The position numbers and the translations under genes were made by a program. A stretch of DNA of 64,000 nucleotides from Amoebidium appalachense (taxonomy: Eukaryota > Ichthyosporea), in NCBI GenBank assembly GCA_963693365.1, contig CAVNZM010000008.1:1426001-1490000 (forward strand), given 5' to 3'. Under the pieces are notes generated by a model that saw only the letters and a program-made list of their open reading frames with translations, did no database searches and had not been told where the DNA came from. Of the stretch, positions 42,924 to 64,000 are shown in pieces (the stretch's first letter is position 1; each line of letters opens with the position of its first letter).

Positions 42924-43054
42924 GTGAGGATTTGTGGGGGTGGTGGTGGTGGTGGTGGCGGAGGAGGAGGAGGAGGAGAAGGGGGCAGCGGCGGTGATGG
43001 TTTTGATTGAATTCAAGGCCGGGGAGGAACAAAGGAAAAAGCACTGTATGTGTT

Positions 43055-43098
<44 letters not shown>

Positions 43099-43565
43099 TG
43101 TGTGCAAGGGGAGGGGGGGGGGGGGGGAGGGGAGGAGGGGGGGGGGAGGGAGGGGAGTCGAGTATATTTGTGGTGCATATATGTGTGTGTACGAGAGGCT
43201 AACGGTGTATGTGACGGTTTGTGGAACGCCGTTGTGTCGCTGTTAGTAATGCACAAATGTAATCCCTACTTTCACAGTTAGAAAACTGCACGTGCAGTTT
43301 GAACTAATCTGCATGCATCGCCCTCAACACGAAACCCAAACCAAGCAAAGCCAAGGGATATGAATGTTGGTGGCAGAAACAGGGCCCTTGTATGATCGTG
43401 CACAGTGTGCTCGGAACACAAGAGCAAAACAGAAAATGATGCACACCAGCAGCGTGAGGAATAGCTAACATTTACGTCGCTCTATCTACCGACGTGGCAC
43501 AAGTTGTTAAAAGGCGAGAAAAGTAAATTGTTTCGTTTTGTGCGTGTTGTGAGTTGAGGTGCAAC
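42924..43565. other. Repeat-rich flank of the decayed gene
   Basis: Contains (GGT)n then (GGA)n at 42934-42980, (TG)n at 43058-43102 and G-rich sequence at 43110-43158. The upstream exons of the decayed gene, if any remain, are not recognisable. Confidence 0.5.
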
Positions 43566-43892
43566 ATGAATACAGAGAACGTGGCCACCCATTTCAAAGC
43601 ATCTCTGGTAATCACAACCGACAAGCCAAAGTACCAAATTCTAATTGCAGTGCTGTACCGTTACACCAAGCTCGCTAAAACCCAGCAAGTTGCATGCAAG
43701 ACGTATACACTAACGTGCTCTGGCTGGCACACTCTGCTGAAGGAGTGCCGTCAGCACCAGGAGACAGGTGCTCGCCTGCAACCTCATTTCCAAAGTACTG
43801 TGTGCAAGCTGCACGTGACCGGTATGGCCCAACCTGTTAACGGTAACACAGCATTGAACCCATGGAGGAATTATGTTTCGAGAATGTTCTAG
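43566..43892 (+). CDS. Hypothetical small protein, 108 aa
   Basis: A single uninterrupted ORF in non-repetitive DNA, starting MNTENVATHFKASLVITTDK and ending NPWRNYVSRMF before TAG. It is fairly basic, with four cysteines (VACKTYTLTC, KEC, VCKLHV) and a possible beta-rich centre (YQILIAVLYRYTKLAKT). I recognise no family. Its balanced composition and normal codon mix favour coding over chance, but an exon of a larger gene or a mobile-element fragment is equally possible. Confidence 0.35.
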   Translation: MNTENVATHFKASLVITTDKPKYQILIAVLYRYTKLAKTQQVACKTYTLTCSGWHTLLKECRQHQETGARLQPHFQSTVCKLHVTGMAQPVNGNTALNPWRNYVSRMF

Positions 43893-46258
43893 AATGTGGC
43901 AGCACTATCCATGCACGGTGGCACGGTGTGGTTGTCGGCTGTGTGTGTGGTCTAAACGCAAAAAAAAAAAAGATGGTTAGGCTGCTAGATGCAGATGGTT
44001 GCTGGATGTGTTGGAACAAATGTATTCATGAGTTATTATGAAAGTATTCACCAAGCATAAAGCTCACAAAGTATAAAGAATACAAAACAATCGCTGGTTT
44101 CAAGAAGGTCTGCTTACGTTTGCACTCTTCAAAGGTGCACGCTTACGGTAAGTGTGGGTCACTGTGCTTGTATGAGGCACCTCTACTCTCTGTTACTATT
44201 CGAAGGCTTGTGTGTTACACGCAGTAACACAGCCTACATAGCCCACTAGCCACTATTGAAAATATCTGGAACGTTAAGCTGCTATGTAGTTGTTTCAAAG
44301 GACGTTCACCTACTGGAAAAAACTACAATGTGCTGTAAAGTGCTAAACGCCTCCGACTGGTATTGAAAAAAAGGGTGACTCCAGTGGCTTGATGTTCTCG
44401 TCTTGGCCTTTCTGCCTGCAAAAATTTGTAAGCACCACACTGTGACTGTGAGTCTGTGTCCACAGTATGCCTGTGCACAAGTTACTCAAGTAGCTCAAAA
44501 AGGCATGGTGATTGGTGCTTTTCCGACCCAATCAGAGAATTTTTCTACTCTGATTGGGTCCTGGCACCCTGCATTTGTCTAGGGTGACTCTTACATGTAC
44601 ATACCAAGTACCAACCTGAATTCATCGATGCGAATGTGACCAACATGTTCTGAGCCTGAAAAGGCACGACACTTTGTTTTATTCAAATTCACCCAGTAAG
44701 TTCATGCTTTTCTTCTCAATGGTCGCCTACAGCAAGATAGACACAAAGAGGCACCTAGTGATTTCAGCTTGTGGCTTGCAAATGGGCGGGCGGTGCGGCG
44801 GTGCCCCCAGGGCGGAGCGGCGCGGACCAGCGGCCAGACGGCTGCGGGGGTTGACGGAAAAGTTCCCGTGAGCCCGCTGACTACAAATGTAACAGGAAAC
44901 CATCAACGTAACTTGAATACGATTAATTCCTGGTACAGAAAAATTAAAATAAACTTAGGAAAGTAAGTAAGTCTTATGTACACAAGCATGCGCCGGCGAC
45001 TCGCGAGGGCCCGTCCCCCGCCCGCGGGATCATGCTGGCCATGGAATGCCATCGCCGATTGCGGTGCGCAATAAAAAAATGTGTGTATGATACGGGCCTG
45101 TACGGCTACGTGTTTCTCGGCCCCGGGCGGCCGGGCCCCGGCGCGGGATATGTTGGAGCTATCCCTTTTTACTTTGCATGAACACTGCATGAAATGTACA
45201 AAAAAAACGCAATTCACGGTTCAATGAATGATATTAGCAAATAATAGCGTAAATAGCGACACCTATACCGTCACATGATCATCATTTCTAGCACCGTGGC
45301 TAGCTATAGCTAAGACCAAAGGAAAATTCAGACGATTTCGTACCCTGGACTCGGGCCTGGAGGAATACGGTGCTTTTTTCGCCAATCAGATTGGTTTTGT
45401 ATCAGCGTCCAATAGTTTGCAGTCCTGGAATCAGCGTCCTTCCCCCTAGACCCCATTACAATGTTATTGTTTCGGCCTATTATTCCTGGGAAGGCCTTTT
45501 TTTTCATTCAGAGCCTGACAGGAGCCTCGATGACTACATAATGCATTCGCGCACAGGCACCACATTAATAATTTTTTGAGAATTGTCCATCATTTTTACT
45601 GAGAAGTAGTAACAGTAATGTACTGTACCTCTTAAACAAAGTTTCAGTGTGTACGCTGCTTACACAGTGCGGCTAGTGGGGGACAGTGCGGTAGACGCGC
45701 GAATCAATCGGTCGACGTCCGCGCGCGTCTCAAACTGACGCTCCGTGGACGGTCTCGGTGGATGTGCAAGTGCCGGAAGCAGTGCATGATCCGATGAGCG
45801 TACGCATATGCGATTTGTGCAAATTGCATGTGCCACTATGAAGAGCTCAGGCGGCATCACAAGTATTACGTCGAAGTAACTCCGATAGTAAACAAAACTG
45901 AATATGTTGATGGTATCGCATGTTGATTAGGGGTGCATGTAGCCTGCTACACACACGGTCATTTGGTTGCAGTCGTGCACACGGTCATGTCTGCTTCAAA
46001 TGTTGCCCCACACAGGCAGCTGACATCAAGTCAAACCAAAGCCTGTAGCTAGTCGACGTAGTAAATTAATTTAACGCAGTGAGGCCAGCAAGTAAATCAC
46101 CACAAAAACACTAAGAGATAAGGCCTAGCGAGGCACGCCAGCGTGCCTCAGCCAGAAAAAAAGGAATAAAAGGGTGGTTGGAGTTGGCTGTGAAATACAC
46201 ACGTTCGTGACTGTGCGCGTGCGTCTCCCTCCCGCTGGAGTCACTGCTTGTGTATGGA

Positions 46259-46291
<33 letters not shown>

Positions 46292-46372
46292 ATAGGTGCC
46301 TGTGCGTGCGTATAGGTGCCTGTGTGCACGTGCCTGTGTGTATGTGTGCATGGATTGTTGTGGCTGGATCCT
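43893..46372. other. Intergenic; 3' flank of CCT8
   Basis: No gene recognised. It contains two GC-rich islands (about 44785-44865 and 44990-45150) in otherwise AT-richer DNA, a perfect CCAAT-containing hairpin at 44525-44560, and TG-rich sequence at 46255-46350. Confidence 0.4.
44525..44560. other. Perfect 13-bp inverted repeat carrying CCAAT in both arms
   Basis: GACCCAATCAGAG (44525-44537) and CTCTGATTGGGTC (44548-44560) are exact complements around a 10-nt loop. Each arm holds a CCAAT box in opposite orientation. It may be a regulatory site or a short foldback element. Confidence 0.65.

Positions 46373-64000
<17,628 letters not shown>

Overview
The window is nuclear DNA from an intron-rich eukaryote, probably a microalga or another protist; the exact lineage cannot be fixed from the sequence alone. 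Conserved proteins are split into many short exons with GT-AG introns. The introns are packed with poly(G)/poly(C) tracts, (TG)n/(AC)n arrays and interspersed repeats, so most long open frames here are microsatellite artefacts. Exon phases were checked by joining exons by eye. Two genes close perfectly: CCT8, with 17 exons and 545 aa, and a secreted TolB/DPP6-N-like propeller, with 15 exons and 725 aa. The propeller is closest to a plant-type family, which hints at an alga or related lineage.

Layout, left to right. 775-5934 (-) holds the N-terminal half of cytosolic cysteinyl-tRNA synthetase, running off the left edge. 6764-7555 (+) is an intronless PQ-loop (SWEET-like) membrane protein with an unfamiliar C-terminal domain, divergent from the synthetase. 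8319-10401 is a decayed piggyBac-type transposon. 12724-13503 is a small TATA-driven gene with a targeting-peptide-like product. 14298-26967 (-) is the propeller gene. 26968-36260 is gene-poor and contains a cloverleaf-like inverted-repeat element, an AT-rich retroelement 3' end, an interspersed repeat and long GA tracts. 36788-38740 (+) encodes a small protein with an RVxF phosphatase-1 docking motif, split by one intron flanked by a 16-bp direct repeat. 39990-42920 (-) is a decayed cell-surface protein gene (Cys-rich plus SdrD-B-like repeats). 43566-43892 (+) is a small unrecognised ORF. 46373-63443 (-) is CCT8, with a seven-copy array of a structured 140-bp repeat in its fourth intron.

The genes do not form a pathway. 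The two housekeeping genes serve translation and protein folding. The propeller and the decayed Cys-rich gene encode secreted or surface proteins, and the rest is mobile or repeat DNA. The most interesting signals are the CCT8 intron array, the intron with target-site-duplication-like borders, the four-way-junction element near 31.7 kb, and the tandemly duplicated 5' splice site in the synthetase gene.
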